A stretch of 7,906 bases of DNA, taken from the NCBI GenBank assembly GCA_905182935.1, contig CAJJDL010000021.1, positions 1 through 7,906 on the forward strand. The letters are read 5' to 3'. How positions within the stretch are numbered: the stretch's first letter is position 1; each line of letters begins with the position of its first letter. Of the stretch, positions 1 through 6,444 are shown in pieces. Origin of the DNA: an uncultured Nitrospinaceae bacterium. Lineage in GTDB: Bacteria; Nitrospinota; Nitrospinia; Nitrospinales; VA-1. Below the pieces are notes generated by a model. The model was given only the letters and a program-made list of their open reading frames with translations, made no database searches and was not told the DNA's origin. A program made the translations under genes and the position numbers.

Positions 1-821
1 TCTTTAATAGTTTTTATTTTCAATAAACGGTATTGGTTTACAAGAGGTTTCCTATATATGGACGATATTTCGGATGGATTGAATGCTCGATCTGGAATGT
101 CTGAAAAGTATTTATTTGCAACACCAAGTAAACTCTCCATTGGCTTGTTAGAAATCAAAGCAAGCTTCATGTTAGAAGCCATATAATATTTTTTATAAAA
201 TTCTAATAAAGCGGACCTATTATCTCCCGACAATGTGTTCTGATTGCCAGTACCAAATTTAGTTAAGGGATGACCCTTTTCTGATATTTGCTGGCTAATA
301 AAATTACCCCTCCAGCCATCATTAAGTTTATTTTTTTCATGCTCATTATTTACTGCCTTTACTTCCCTTTCTGCATATTTTTTATCAAATAAAGGCGATT
401 TAAAGAAATCACTGAATCGGTCTAAGGCCTTTTCGAAACCAACATGACTGACTTGAAAAAAATAGTTAGTAATTCCACCACCGGTATAAGCATTACTTGC
501 ACCTGAGTGTTCATCCAAAAATTTTTTATATGAACCTACTTCAGGATATTTTTTTGTACCCAAAAACAACATGTGCTCCAAGTAATGTGCTAAACCTTGT
601 TTTTCTATAGGGTCTGACAAGTGACCCACGCCAACTGATAACGCTGCGGCACTTCGATGAACATCAGGGTCAGAAATAATAAGTATATCGAGCCCATTAA
701 CCAGTGAAAAAGTTTTTGTCTCTCGCTTATCACCCTTTACAGCTTCAGAGGAGGAAACTAAAACCAAAATAAATAAAACAGCAAATAACGATACGTATAT
801 TTTTTTTAAATTTTGGATCAC
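1..821 (-). CDS. M16 (insulinase/pitrilysin) family zinc protease, exported, C-terminus cut off by the window
   Basis: This is the N-terminal 273 residues of an M16 metallopeptidase; the gene continues past the left edge. The inverted zinc motif HYLEH lies at residues 79-83, with H79 and H83 as ligands and E82 as catalytic base. The third ligand is E160 in the segment EREVKAVNNEHEK. It lies 77 residues after the second histidine, the same spacing as in E. coli pitrilysin. The first ~25 residues have two lysines followed by a long hydrophobic run and small residues, which looks like a signal peptide, so the protein probably acts in the periplasm on peptides or small proteins. The GTG start is chosen because GGAGG (826-830) sits 4 bases upstream and the signal peptide begins there; the nearby ATG at 832-830 is out of frame and stops after four codons. 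Full-length pitrilysin relatives have over 900 residues, so about 70% of the gene is probably missing. The family is certain; the exact substrate is unknown. Confidence 0.93.
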   Translation of the reverse strand, partial: MIQNLKKIYVSLFAVLFILVLVSSSEAVKGDKRETKTFSLVNGLDILIISDPDVHRSAAALSVGVGHLSDPIEKQGLAHYLEHMLFLGTKKYPEVGSYKKFLDEHSGASNAYTGGGITNYFFQVSHVGFEKALDRFSDFFKSPLFDKKYAEREVKAVNNEHEKNKLNDGWRGNFISQQISEKGHPLTKFGTGNQNTLSGDNRSALLEFYKKYYMASNMKLALISNKPMESLLGVANKYFSDIPDRAFNPSEISSIYRKPLVNQYRLLKIKTIK

Positions 822-866
822 AAAACCTCCATAAATCATTAATTAAAAGTGAACACTAACAGCTAC

Positions 867-895
867 ATTATAACGAGGTATAACTATTTATTATG
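867..895 (-). promoter_or_regulatory. Probable sigma70-type promoter of the M16 protease gene
   Basis: On the minus strand there is a perfect TATAAT -10 box (867-872). A poor -35 candidate, CATAAT (890-895), lies 17 bases upstream. Transcription would start near 860 and give a leader of about 40 bases containing the GGAGG ribosome binding site. The -10 match is strong, but the region is so AT-rich that such a box can occur by chance. Confidence 0.4.
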
Positions 896-900
896 TTAAT

Positions 901-930
901 TTTTATTAATTAATCATTTAATTAAAAAAA
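901..930. repeat. AT-only inverted repeat between the transporter and the M16 gene, possible weak terminator
   Basis: Two 13-base arms (901-913 and 918-930) pair with one mismatch around a 4-base loop, with TTAATTAA at the core of each arm. It lies about 40 bases past the stop codon of the EamA gene and could act as a weak bidirectional terminator, because runs of T occur in the outer arm on either strand. The stem has no G-C pairs, so its stability is low and the terminator reading is tentative. Confidence 0.3.
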
Positions 931-968
931 TATAAATACATTTTTATCTATCTACACTAAAATTATCT

Positions 969-1877
969 TTACTCACTATTACTAAGTGATATTAAAAGAA
1001 TCCCAAAAAATATCAGAAAACCCGCCAAGATACGCTGTCTTCCAAAAGGCTCTTTTAATTTCCAGCATCCCCAATAAACAACCATCAAGACACTAATTTG
1101 GCGAAGCGAGACGACCGCACTCAATTGTTCAAATTGTAAAACAAAACAAATCAAACCATAAGAAATAAAAGTAGCAATACCAGCAAATAAAGCCTTAAGC
1201 CAGTCATCGCTCCAGTTTTTTAAAATTTCATCACGAGAGAATTTATTAAATACAAAAATATTGCATAATGTAAAACCAATAGCTGCTTCTAGAAAAAAGA
1301 ATGTTATCCCATTTGTAAACGGTTGATCAGGAAAATAAAATAAAAATTTATCCATAGCCATTTTATCAACTAAGCTATAGCTAACGACTAAACCCAACGT
1401 AATAAATGCCCACCGCAGATTCTTATGCCATAAAGCTTTAAATAGTCTCTTGAAACCTTGTACTAGCTTGCCTTCAAAGTGAAGGATATAAATTGCTGTG
1501 ACAATGAGCCCTATTGCCACATAAATGACTTGATTTAATTTTTCATCTAAAAAAATCCATGCAAGAAGTGGGACGAAAGCTGGGGCAGAACGTGCAATTG
1601 GATAAACATAAGAAATATCCTCAGTACTATAAGCTCTCGATAAACTCAGAATATACAAACCGTGTAAAACACCAGAAAACAAAGCCCAAGTATATAATTC
1701 TTGACCTATATAAAAAGGGAAACCATTATATAAAAAATAAGCCACCGCTAAAATAAGAACCCAAACACCTTTAAGGGCAGAAAAACATTGAGAGTTTTTG
1801 CTTGTTTGAGTAAGAATGTTCCAAGAGGAATGAAATAAACTAGAAAGCAAAATAAGAATAATATTATTAGAAAACAA
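969..1877 (-). CDS. EamA/DMT-superfamily inner-membrane transporter
   Basis: This 302-residue protein is hydrophobic almost throughout, with about ten predicted membrane segments. That is the usual size and layout of the drug/metabolite transporter superfamily, which has two repeated EamA domains of five helices each. The first repeat covers roughly residues 1-133 and contains the typical segment around YPIARSAPAFVPLLAW (91-107) followed by DEKLN. The second covers roughly 152-300, with the equivalent segment VSLRQISVLMVVYWG (256-270) followed by LKEPFGRQR. Members export or import small metabolites, and the substrate cannot be read from the sequence. The start is TTG, preceded by GGAG (1886-1889) at 8 bases. 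An in-frame TAG lies shortly upstream and no in-frame ATG fits, so TTG is the best choice. The gene is divergent from the VOC gene and points toward the M16 protease, from which it is separated by about 147 bases. Confidence 0.9.
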   Translation of the reverse strand: MFSNNIILILLSSLFHSSWNILTQTSKNSQCFSALKGVWVLILAVAYFLYNGFPFYIGQELYTWALFSGVLHGLYILSLSRAYSTEDISYVYPIARSAPAFVPLLAWIFLDEKLNQVIYVAIGLIVTAIYILHFEGKLVQGFKRLFKALWHKNLRWAFITLGLVVSYSLVDKMAMDKFLFYFPDQPFTNGITFFFLEAAIGFTLCNIFVFNKFSRDEILKNWSDDWLKALFAGIATFISYGLICFVLQFEQLSAVVSLRQISVLMVVYWGCWKLKEPFGRQRILAGFLIFFGILLISLSNSE

Positions 1878-1939
1878 TTTTATATCTCCAAAATTACTAG
1901 TCTAAAAAAAATTACAACAATAATTAAATTATTTTAAAC
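1878..1939. promoter_or_regulatory. Short divergent intergenic region carrying both promoters
   Basis: These 62 bases separate two genes transcribed in opposite directions, so each start must be driven from here or from inside the neighbouring gene. On the minus strand, TTGTTG, an 18-base gap and TAATTT is a possible promoter whose transcript would begin close to the GGAG ribosome binding site. On the plus strand the sequence is nearly all A and T, with no convincing -35 box and no Shine-Dalgarno sequence before the ATG at 1940. Confidence 0.4.
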
Positions 1940-2296
1940 ATGCTAAACAAGTTTGCCTTTATTTCTTATCCAGTTTCCAACCTTAATAAATCTATTATAT
2001 TTTATAGAGACGTCATTGGGTTAAAGTTGCTAATAAGTAATGACACATGGGCCGAGTTTAACGTTGACGGGCAAAGGCTGGCAATTCATAAAAAAAACGA
2101 TAAAAAAAGTACAGAAGTCCACTCTGGAGCCACTATTTTTTTTGAAGCTAATCCCATCGAAAACGTAGTTGAAGCTTTAAAGCTCAAAGGGATAAAATTT
2201 CATGGCGAAATCGATACCTACCCATATGGCAAGTTAATTATTTTTCAAGACCTTGACAAGAATTCTTTGGGTTTATATGAACCTCCAAAAAAATAA
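1940..2296 (+). CDS. VOC-fold (glyoxalase/dioxygenase-like) protein of unknown function
   Basis: This 118-residue protein has the paired beta-alpha-beta layout of the vicinal oxygen chelate fold. The first half is typical, with VSNLNKSIIFYRDVIGLKL (12-30) matching the common 'V.DL..S..FY...LG' pattern. The second half contains ENVVEALKLKGIKF (74-87) and ends in the usual FQDLDKNSLGLYEP. Family members bind a metal and act as glyoxalases, dioxygenases, isomerases or resistance proteins. Aligned to E. coli glyoxalase I, the first metal-binding histidine is replaced by phenylalanine (F7). A glutamate near the C-terminus (E114) is kept, and H50 and H61 are the only other plausible ligands. Glyoxalase I activity is therefore unlikely and the substrate is unknown. 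There is no clear ribosome binding site before the ATG. A gap of about 150 bases separates it from moaC, so it may be its own transcription unit. The fold call is solid; the function is open. Confidence 0.85.
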   Translation: MLNKFAFISYPVSNLNKSIIFYRDVIGLKLLISNDTWAEFNVDGQRLAIHKKNDKKSTEVHSGATIFFEANPIENVVEALKLKGIKFHGEIDTYPYGKLIIFQDLDKNSLGLYEPPKK

Positions 2297-2328
2297 TAAA
2301 TGATCCACGAATACATTAAGCCATAAGG

Positions 2329-2366
2329 ATAAATTAATATATTATTCTTCCAGAATAAATTAATAT
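2329..2366. repeat. 12-bp direct repeat flanking a small hairpin upstream of moaC
   Basis: ATAAATTAATAT occurs exactly at 2329-2340 and again at 2355-2366, 26 bases apart start to start. Between them TTATTCT (2342-2348) and AGAATAA (2352-2358) form a perfect 7-bp stem with a 3-base loop; the right arm overlaps the second repeat. It could be a protein-binding site or the end of the VOC transcript, but no T-run directly follows the stem. Low-complexity AT sequence makes chance a real alternative. Confidence 0.35.
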
Positions 2367-2409
2367 TTATAAATAAAAATAATAAAAATTAACCCTTCAG
2401 ATAATGACC

Positions 2410-2438
2410 TTGTCTGAGAAAAACAGATACTGTAATAT
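2410..2438 (+). promoter_or_regulatory. Candidate promoter of the moaCDE genes, possibly giving a leaderless mRNA
   Basis: TTGTCT (2410-2415) and TAATAT (2433-2438) are separated by exactly 17 bases, a good sigma70-type arrangement. The expected start, about seven bases after the -10 box, coincides with the A of the moaC ATG at 2445. There is no Shine-Dalgarno sequence between the -10 box and the ATG, which agrees with a leaderless message. No conserved structure resembling a molybdenum-cofactor riboswitch was recognised in 2297-2444. Confidence 0.4.
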
Positions 2439-2444
2439 TAAATA

Positions 2445-2963
2445 ATGGCTAATCTTTTAACACATTTCAATGAAGAAGGTCGCGCAAGAATGGTTGATGT
2501 CGGTGGTAAAACCATATCCGAACGTGTGGCTATAGCGTCAGGTCAAGTATATTTAAAATCTGAAACAATGCACCTGATTAAGGAAGGTAATATTAAAAAA
2601 GGAGATGTTCTAGCCGTTGCTCAAGTTGCTGGAATCATGGGAGCAAAAAAGACTTCAGATATAATTCCCATGTGCCATCCTCTGCTCCTTACCAACGTAG
2701 ATATTGCATTTACCGAAATAATTAAGCCCGATCCAAAAACTGGTTTATGCTGTATTCATATTAATGCGACCGTTAAGGTAACGGGACAAACTGGTGTTGA
2801 AATGGAAGCATTAACTGCTGTTACAATAGCAGCACTCACAATTTACGATATGTGTAAAGCTGTCGACAGAGAAATGTTTTTCACAAATATAGGATTAATA
2901 CAAAAATCTGGCGGGAAATCCGGCACTTTTAAAAAAGAACAAATTGGGACTGAGTTCTCTTAA
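2445..2963 (+). CDS. moaC: Cyclic pyranopterin monophosphate synthase MoaC
   Basis: MoaC acts in the cytoplasm at the first stage of molybdenum cofactor synthesis. It converts the cyclic GTP-derived intermediate made by MoaA into cyclic pyranopterin monophosphate. The 172-residue product is close to E. coli MoaC (about 161) and aligns along its whole length: [16 protein letters not shown] (7-22), [14 protein letters not shown] (74-87), [13 protein letters not shown] (113-125), [11 protein letters not shown] (134-144) and the terminal KSGGKSG (154-160). The active-site residues known from E. coli are present, including H78, E119, E121, D135 and K138. The extra length comes from a small loop insertion around PDPKTG (95-100) and a slightly longer tail. 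The ATG at 2445 gives the normal N-terminus, although no ribosome binding site precedes it. It is the first gene of a moaC-moaD-moaE run; moaA and moaB are not in the window. Confidence 0.97.
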   Translation: MANLLTHFNEEGRARMVDVGGKTISERVAIASGQVYLKSETMHLIKEGNIKKGDVLAVAQVAGIMGAKKTSDIIPMCHPLLLTNVDIAFTEIIKPDPKTGLCCIHINATVKVTGQTGVEMEALTAVTIAALTIYDMCKAVDREMFFTNIGLIQKSGGKSGTFKKEQIGTEFS

Positions 2964-2972
2964 TATAGACTT

Positions 2973-3224
2973 ATGATTACTGTAAAATATTTTGCAACTC
3001 TACGATCATTGGCTGGAAAAGATGAAGACCAATTTAGCATGGGAAGTGAAACGACCCTTGTGAACTTGAGTCATGAAATTTCAAAAACGATTCCCAAGAT
3101 CGGTGAAATGATATTAGGAAAGAAGGTTATGGTATCTGTTAACTTAAATGTTATCTCACTTGATGCAATAATAAAAGATGGCGATGAAATTGCTATACTT
3201 CCTCCATTTTCAGGTGGGATTTGA
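2973..3224 (+). CDS. moaD: Molybdopterin synthase small subunit MoaD (sulfur carrier), with a Gly-Gly-Ile end
   Basis: MoaD is a ubiquitin-like sulfur carrier. Its C-terminal glycine is adenylated by MoeB, converted to a thiocarboxylate, and inserted into the MoaE active site to donate sulfur to the pterin. The 83-residue product has the family's size (81 in E. coli), the N-terminal strand ITVKYFATLRSLAG (2-15), and the C-terminal block DGDEIAILPPFSGG. It starts 9 bases after the moaC stop and ends 12 bases before the moaE start, so it is clearly in the operon, although no Shine-Dalgarno sequence precedes its ATG. The odd point is the end: codons GGT GGG ATT TGA give Gly-Gly-Ile, one residue beyond the Gly-Gly that must be terminal in the characterised enzymes. 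Either the isoleucine is removed by a protease, or it is tolerated, or the base sequence is wrong. The identification as MoaD rests on sequence and on its place between moaC and moaE. Confidence 0.93.
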   Translation: MITVKYFATLRSLAGKDEDQFSMGSETTLVNLSHEISKTIPKIGEMILGKKVMVSVNLNVISLDAIIKDGDEIAILPPFSGGI

Positions 3225-3236
3225 AAGGAAAATATA

Positions 3237-3674
3237 ATGAGCACAACGATAGATTCAAACATCAGGATTCAACAAGAAAATTTTAATGTAACCGATGAAA
3301 TTGAAGCCATTAAAAATGCATCTAAAAATATTGGTGGAATCACAACTTTTTTGGGTACAGGGCGAGAATTATCGAAGGGAGAAAACATCTCCAAGCTAAA
3401 TTTCGAGCATTACCCGAAAATGGCTGAAAAAAAATTAGCGGAAATAAGATTACAAGCAATTAAAGAATATGGAATCATTGAGATGATTATTATTCACCGC
3501 ATAGGAGAAATCGATATAGGTGAAAATATTGTCCTCATTGTCGCAGCGAGCGAACACCGAAAAGAAACATTTAAAGCATGTGAATGGGCAATCGCGGAAC
3601 TAAAACGCACTACACCAATTTGGAAAAGAGAAACTACCTCAACAGGTGAAGTTTGGGTTCAAGACACACCATAA
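3237..3674 (+). CDS. moaE: Molybdopterin synthase catalytic subunit MoaE
   Basis: MoaE pairs with MoaD as a heterotetramer and adds two sulfurs to cyclic pyranopterin monophosphate, making molybdopterin in the cytoplasm. The 145-residue protein has the family blocks in order: GGITTFLGTGRE (33-44), FEHYPKMAEKKL (56-67), IIHRIGEIDIGENIVLIVAA (85-104), SEHRKETFKACEWAIAELK (105-123) and TTPIWKRE (125-132). K123 and K130 are seven residues apart, as are the catalytic lysines K119 and K126 of the E. coli enzyme. The pterin-side arginine R43 and the HR pair (107-108) are also kept. A good ribosome binding site, AAGGA (3225-3229), lies 7 bases before the ATG, the only clear one among moaC, moaD and moaE. 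It directly follows moaD, its obligate partner. Confidence 0.97.
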   Translation: MSTTIDSNIRIQQENFNVTDEIEAIKNASKNIGGITTFLGTGRELSKGENISKLNFEHYPKMAEKKLAEIRLQAIKEYGIIEMIIIHRIGEIDIGENIVLIVAASEHRKETFKACEWAIAELKRTTPIWKRETTSTGEVWVQDTP

Positions 3675-3708
3675 GCACCTCTAGTATTCTATTTCAATTA
3701 AAAAAAAT

Positions 3709-6444
3709 ATGGCTGCATCCACAGGCAGGAACACTCTCGTTCTAACCATTAATCAACGCCTCGCAAGAAATCTCCTTTTTAAACACAGTGAAGATCAAAA
3801 AAAATCTGGACAAAAGGTTTGGGAAACTCCTCAAATATTTGAACTCAGAACGTGGCTTAAATCAAATTGGTTAAACTCCAACCCCGACCACTTTATACTA
3901 TCTGAAATCCAATCTATAAAAATATGGGAATCAATAATAAAAAATTCCTTACTAAGTGCGCATGCAAAAACCATGGATATAGAATTAAACTCTAACCTTT
4001 TGAATCTATATTCAGCAGCTCAGCAAGCATCCGAAGCGTATAAAACTATAAGGGAATACAGACTAAAGATGGCTTTAGACCCTCTTCTACTAAATGTAGA
4101 AAACAAACTATTCCTTAAATGGAGTGATGAATATGACGCTATTATTTTAAAAATTAAAGCGATCGACCAAGTTCATCTTTTAGACGATGTAAGAAAGAGG
4201 ATGAATGAAAAACTTATAAAAATTCCTAACATAATAAAGCTAAATGGTTTTGAAGAAATTACTCCTCAACTTGCTATTTGGCTAGAGTTTCTTAAAGAGA
4301 ACCAGACAAAAATATTCATAAATTCTTATTCTAAAATTAACCCGCCTTGGTCAAGCAGCATCAATATTAAAAATAAAAATATAAAAATTCATACATTTTT
4401 AGACTTAAAAAACGAATCTCGTATCTGCGCAAACTGGGTTCGTGAAATTTATAGCAAAGGCCAAAGTATAGGCATAATTGTCCCAGAAATTGGTAAGTAT
4501 CGACAGGTATTACACAAAGAATTAATTACCAACCTAACGCCTCAATCAATTTTCCCATGGGAACAAAGTGAAACTCCATTTGATATATCAACTGGCACGC
4601 CCCTATCAAATGAGGGAATGGTTCAGATAGCTTTGGATATTATATCAGTGTCAATAAATGTACTACCGATTGATATAGTCTTAAATATCATAAATAATTC
4701 TTATATAACGGCTGGTCGTACTAGTTTAATAAATAGAACTACACTAGAAACGAACCTTAAAAAAGAAAATTTGCGTACCATTGACCTTGAAACTATTGAA
4801 CCGATCAACAAGATTAAAATATGGCCAGAATTAAGGGAATTGACAAAACAGCTATTAAAACTATCAAAAATAAAAGATATTCAATTACCCAGTTTTTGGG
4901 CTAATATTTTTTCGCAGCTTTTAAGAAATCTAGGCTGGCCAGTAGACAAAGTAAAAAATTTTTCTAGTAGAGAAATACAATGCTTAGATACATGGAACGA
5001 GTGTTTAGATGAGTTTGCATCACTAGATTCATTCATTGGGAAAATTTCGCGTGCTGACAGCGCAAAAGAACTAAAACAGATTACTTCGAAAAGATTATTC
5101 CAGATTAAAACCAAAGAACAACCAATCCAAGTTCTTGGTTTAAAGGATTCCATTGGAATAACATTTGATAATATTTGGGTAATGGGTTGCCATTCAGATT
5201 GTATACCAGCAAAGCCAAATCCAAATCCATTTATACCAATACATCTACAAAAAAAACATCGACTACCTCATTGTGACTCTACATATGAAACGCAATATGC
5301 AGAACAAGCATTAAGTCGACTTGTAGGATCGTCCAACAATATAATTTTTAGCTACCCAGAGTGGGAAAAAGAATATAACAAACAAATAAGTTCATTATTA
5401 AATTATCTCCCTATATCGATCACGGAACCTAAGTATACAAAATCATTTAGAGTCAGAGACCTTATCAAACCATTGGACAACATAGAATCATGGCATGATA
5501 AATTAAGTATTCTTCCATCTCCAGATGAAATAATATCCTTTAAAAATAATGGCCTTCAAGCTGGATACAAAGTCCTAAAGAATCAAGCCGACTGTCCATT
5601 CAAAGCATTTGCCGCTCATCGTTTGCATTTAGATACGCATAGTCAGCAAAACTTCGTAGATTATGACGCTCGCGATAGAGGAATTTTAATACATCGAGTA
5701 CTCCAACTATTCTGGGAGAAATATAAATCACGCGATGCATTAGAAAAATTAAAGTCTTCAGATTCTCTAATAAATGAATTGGAGCGTATGACTAAAGAAA
5801 CAATCAAAACCTTAAATAATTGTCTAGCAAAGCAACCAAGATTTTTAAATATGGAAATAGATCGTAACGTTAGCTTATTAACAGATTGGATGGATCAAGA
5901 ACTACTACGATCAGATTTCACCGTTCAATATACAGAAAAAAAAGAAACTATTACTATTAACAATTTAAAACTAAACTTAAGGGTCGACAGAATCGATATG
6001 GATAACGATAAAAAATCTATCCTCATTGATTATAAAACTGGTTTTTTAAACACAAATGAATGGTTCACAAACCGTATTCAAGACCCACAACTCCCTTTAT
6101 ACAGCACAATATTATCACCTGATGGAATTGCATTTGCCCATATTTCAAAGGGTTCTCTTGGGTGGAGTTCGGTTTATAACCAAAAAATTAAAAGCCCATT
6201 TTCACCAAATGCAAATGTAAAAATACATTTAAATATACCAGAGATTACCGGGTGGCCTGAATGGGGAAGTTTGTTGAGTTTTTGGAAGAAACAGTTAAAT
6301 GAGTTAGCAGGTGAGTTCAGCCAAGGAAAGCTATTTATAAACCCCATTAAACAGGATATGACCTGTAGAAACTGTGGATACAAAATGCTGTGTCGAATCG
6401 GTGACAATAATTCTGATGATTGTGATTTGGAGAATATAGAGTGA
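3709..6444 (+). CDS. AddB-like PD-(D/E)XK nuclease, probable DNA repair helicase-nuclease subunit
   Basis: This 911-residue protein resembles the 'probable DNA repair protein' family of beta- and gammaproteobacteria, which is AddB-like. The N-terminus (LVLTINQRLARNLL, 10-23) sits where AddB-type proteins have their helicase-like fold, but no Walker A P-loop is present, so ATPase activity is not expected. The middle part around FDNIWVMG (486-493) and PNPFIPIHLQKKHRLP matches the degenerate helicase motifs of the family. The C-terminus is a RecB-type nuclease with H662 (ILIHRVLQLFWEK), D760 (RVDRID), D774 and K776 (IDYKTG), and Q794/Y798 (QLPLY). C629 just before the nuclease and C886, C889, C895 (CX2CX5C) at the end match the four iron-sulfur cysteines of AddB. 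An in-frame TAA lies shortly upstream of the ATG, so this is the first possible ATG. No Shine-Dalgarno sequence is seen. The stop overlaps the start of the helicase gene by four bases. The nuclease is certain; the AddB role is a strong inference. Confidence 0.9.
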   Translation: MAASTGRNTLVLTINQRLARNLLFKHSEDQKKSGQKVWETPQIFELRTWLKSNWLNSNPDHFILSEIQSIKIWESIIKNSLLSAHAKTMDIELNSNLLNLYSAAQQASEAYKTIREYRLKMALDPLLLNVENKLFLKWSDEYDAIILKIKAIDQVHLLDDVRKRMNEKLIKIPNIIKLNGFEEITPQLAIWLEFLKENQTKIFINSYSKINPPWSSSINIKNKNIKIHTFLDLKNESRICANWVREIYSKGQSIGIIVPEIGKYRQVLHKELITNLTPQSIFPWEQSETPFDISTGTPLSNEGMVQIALDIISVSINVLPIDIVLNIINNSYITAGRTSLINRTTLETNLKKENLRTIDLETIEPINKIKIWPELRELTKQLLKLSKIKDIQLPSFWANIFSQLLRNLGWPVDKVKNFSSREIQCLDTWNECLDEFASLDSFIGKISRADSAKELKQITSKRLFQIKTKEQPIQVLGLKDSIGITFDNIWVMGCHSDCIPAKPNPNPFIPIHLQKKHRLPHCDSTYETQYAEQALSRLVGSSNNIIFSYPEWEKEYNKQISSLLNYLPISITEPKYTKSFRVRDLIKPLDNIESWHDKLSILPSPDEIISFKNNGLQAGYKVLKNQADCPFKAFAAHRLHLDTHSQQNFVDYDARDRGILIHRVLQLFWEKYKSRDALEKLKSSDSLINELERMTKETIKTLNNCLAKQPRFLNMEIDRNVSLLTDWMDQELLRSDFTVQYTEKKETITINNLKLNLRVDRIDMDNDKKSILIDYKTGFLNTNEWFTNRIQDPQLPLYSTILSPDGIAFAHISKGSLGWSSVYNQKIKSPFSPNANVKIHLNIPEITGWPEWGSLLSFWKKQLNELAGEFSQGKLFINPIKQDMTCRNCGYKMLCRIGDNNSDDCDLENIE
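6429..6444 (+). promoter_or_regulatory. Ribosome binding site and GTGA stop/start overlap coupling the nuclease and helicase genes
   Basis: GGAG (6429-6432) lies 8 bases before a GTG start at 6441. That GTG shares the bases GTGA with the TGA stop of the upstream nuclease gene. This overlap decides the helicase start and suggests translational coupling, as expected for two subunits made in equal amounts. No ATG-initiated alternative keeps the residues before the P-loop. Confidence 0.8.

Noticed and set aside
848..857. Palindrome-like AGTGAACACT as an operator near the M16 promoter
   Set aside because: Only four base pairs match on each side of the centre, too short to support in an AT-rich leader.
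1559..1756. Open frame of 65 codons on the plus strand
   Set aside because: It lies wholly antisense to the EamA transporter, has no recognisable motif, and its lysine-rich product reflects the reverse complement of the transporter sequence.
2297..2444. Molybdenum-cofactor riboswitch upstream of moaC
   Set aside because: The region is almost entirely A and T, with no G-C-rich paired elements of that riboswitch visible, and the best promoter leaves no leader.
3071..3262. Open frame of 63 codons on the minus strand
   Set aside because: It is antisense to moaD and the start of moaE, which are both clear family members.
4881..5153. Open frame of 90 codons on the minus strand
   Set aside because: It is antisense to the middle of the AddB-like nuclease, with no domain and no ribosome binding site of note.
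6174..6407. Open frame of 77 codons on the minus strand
   Set aside because: It is antisense to the C-terminal nuclease and cysteine region of the AddB-like gene, whose motifs fix the true frame.
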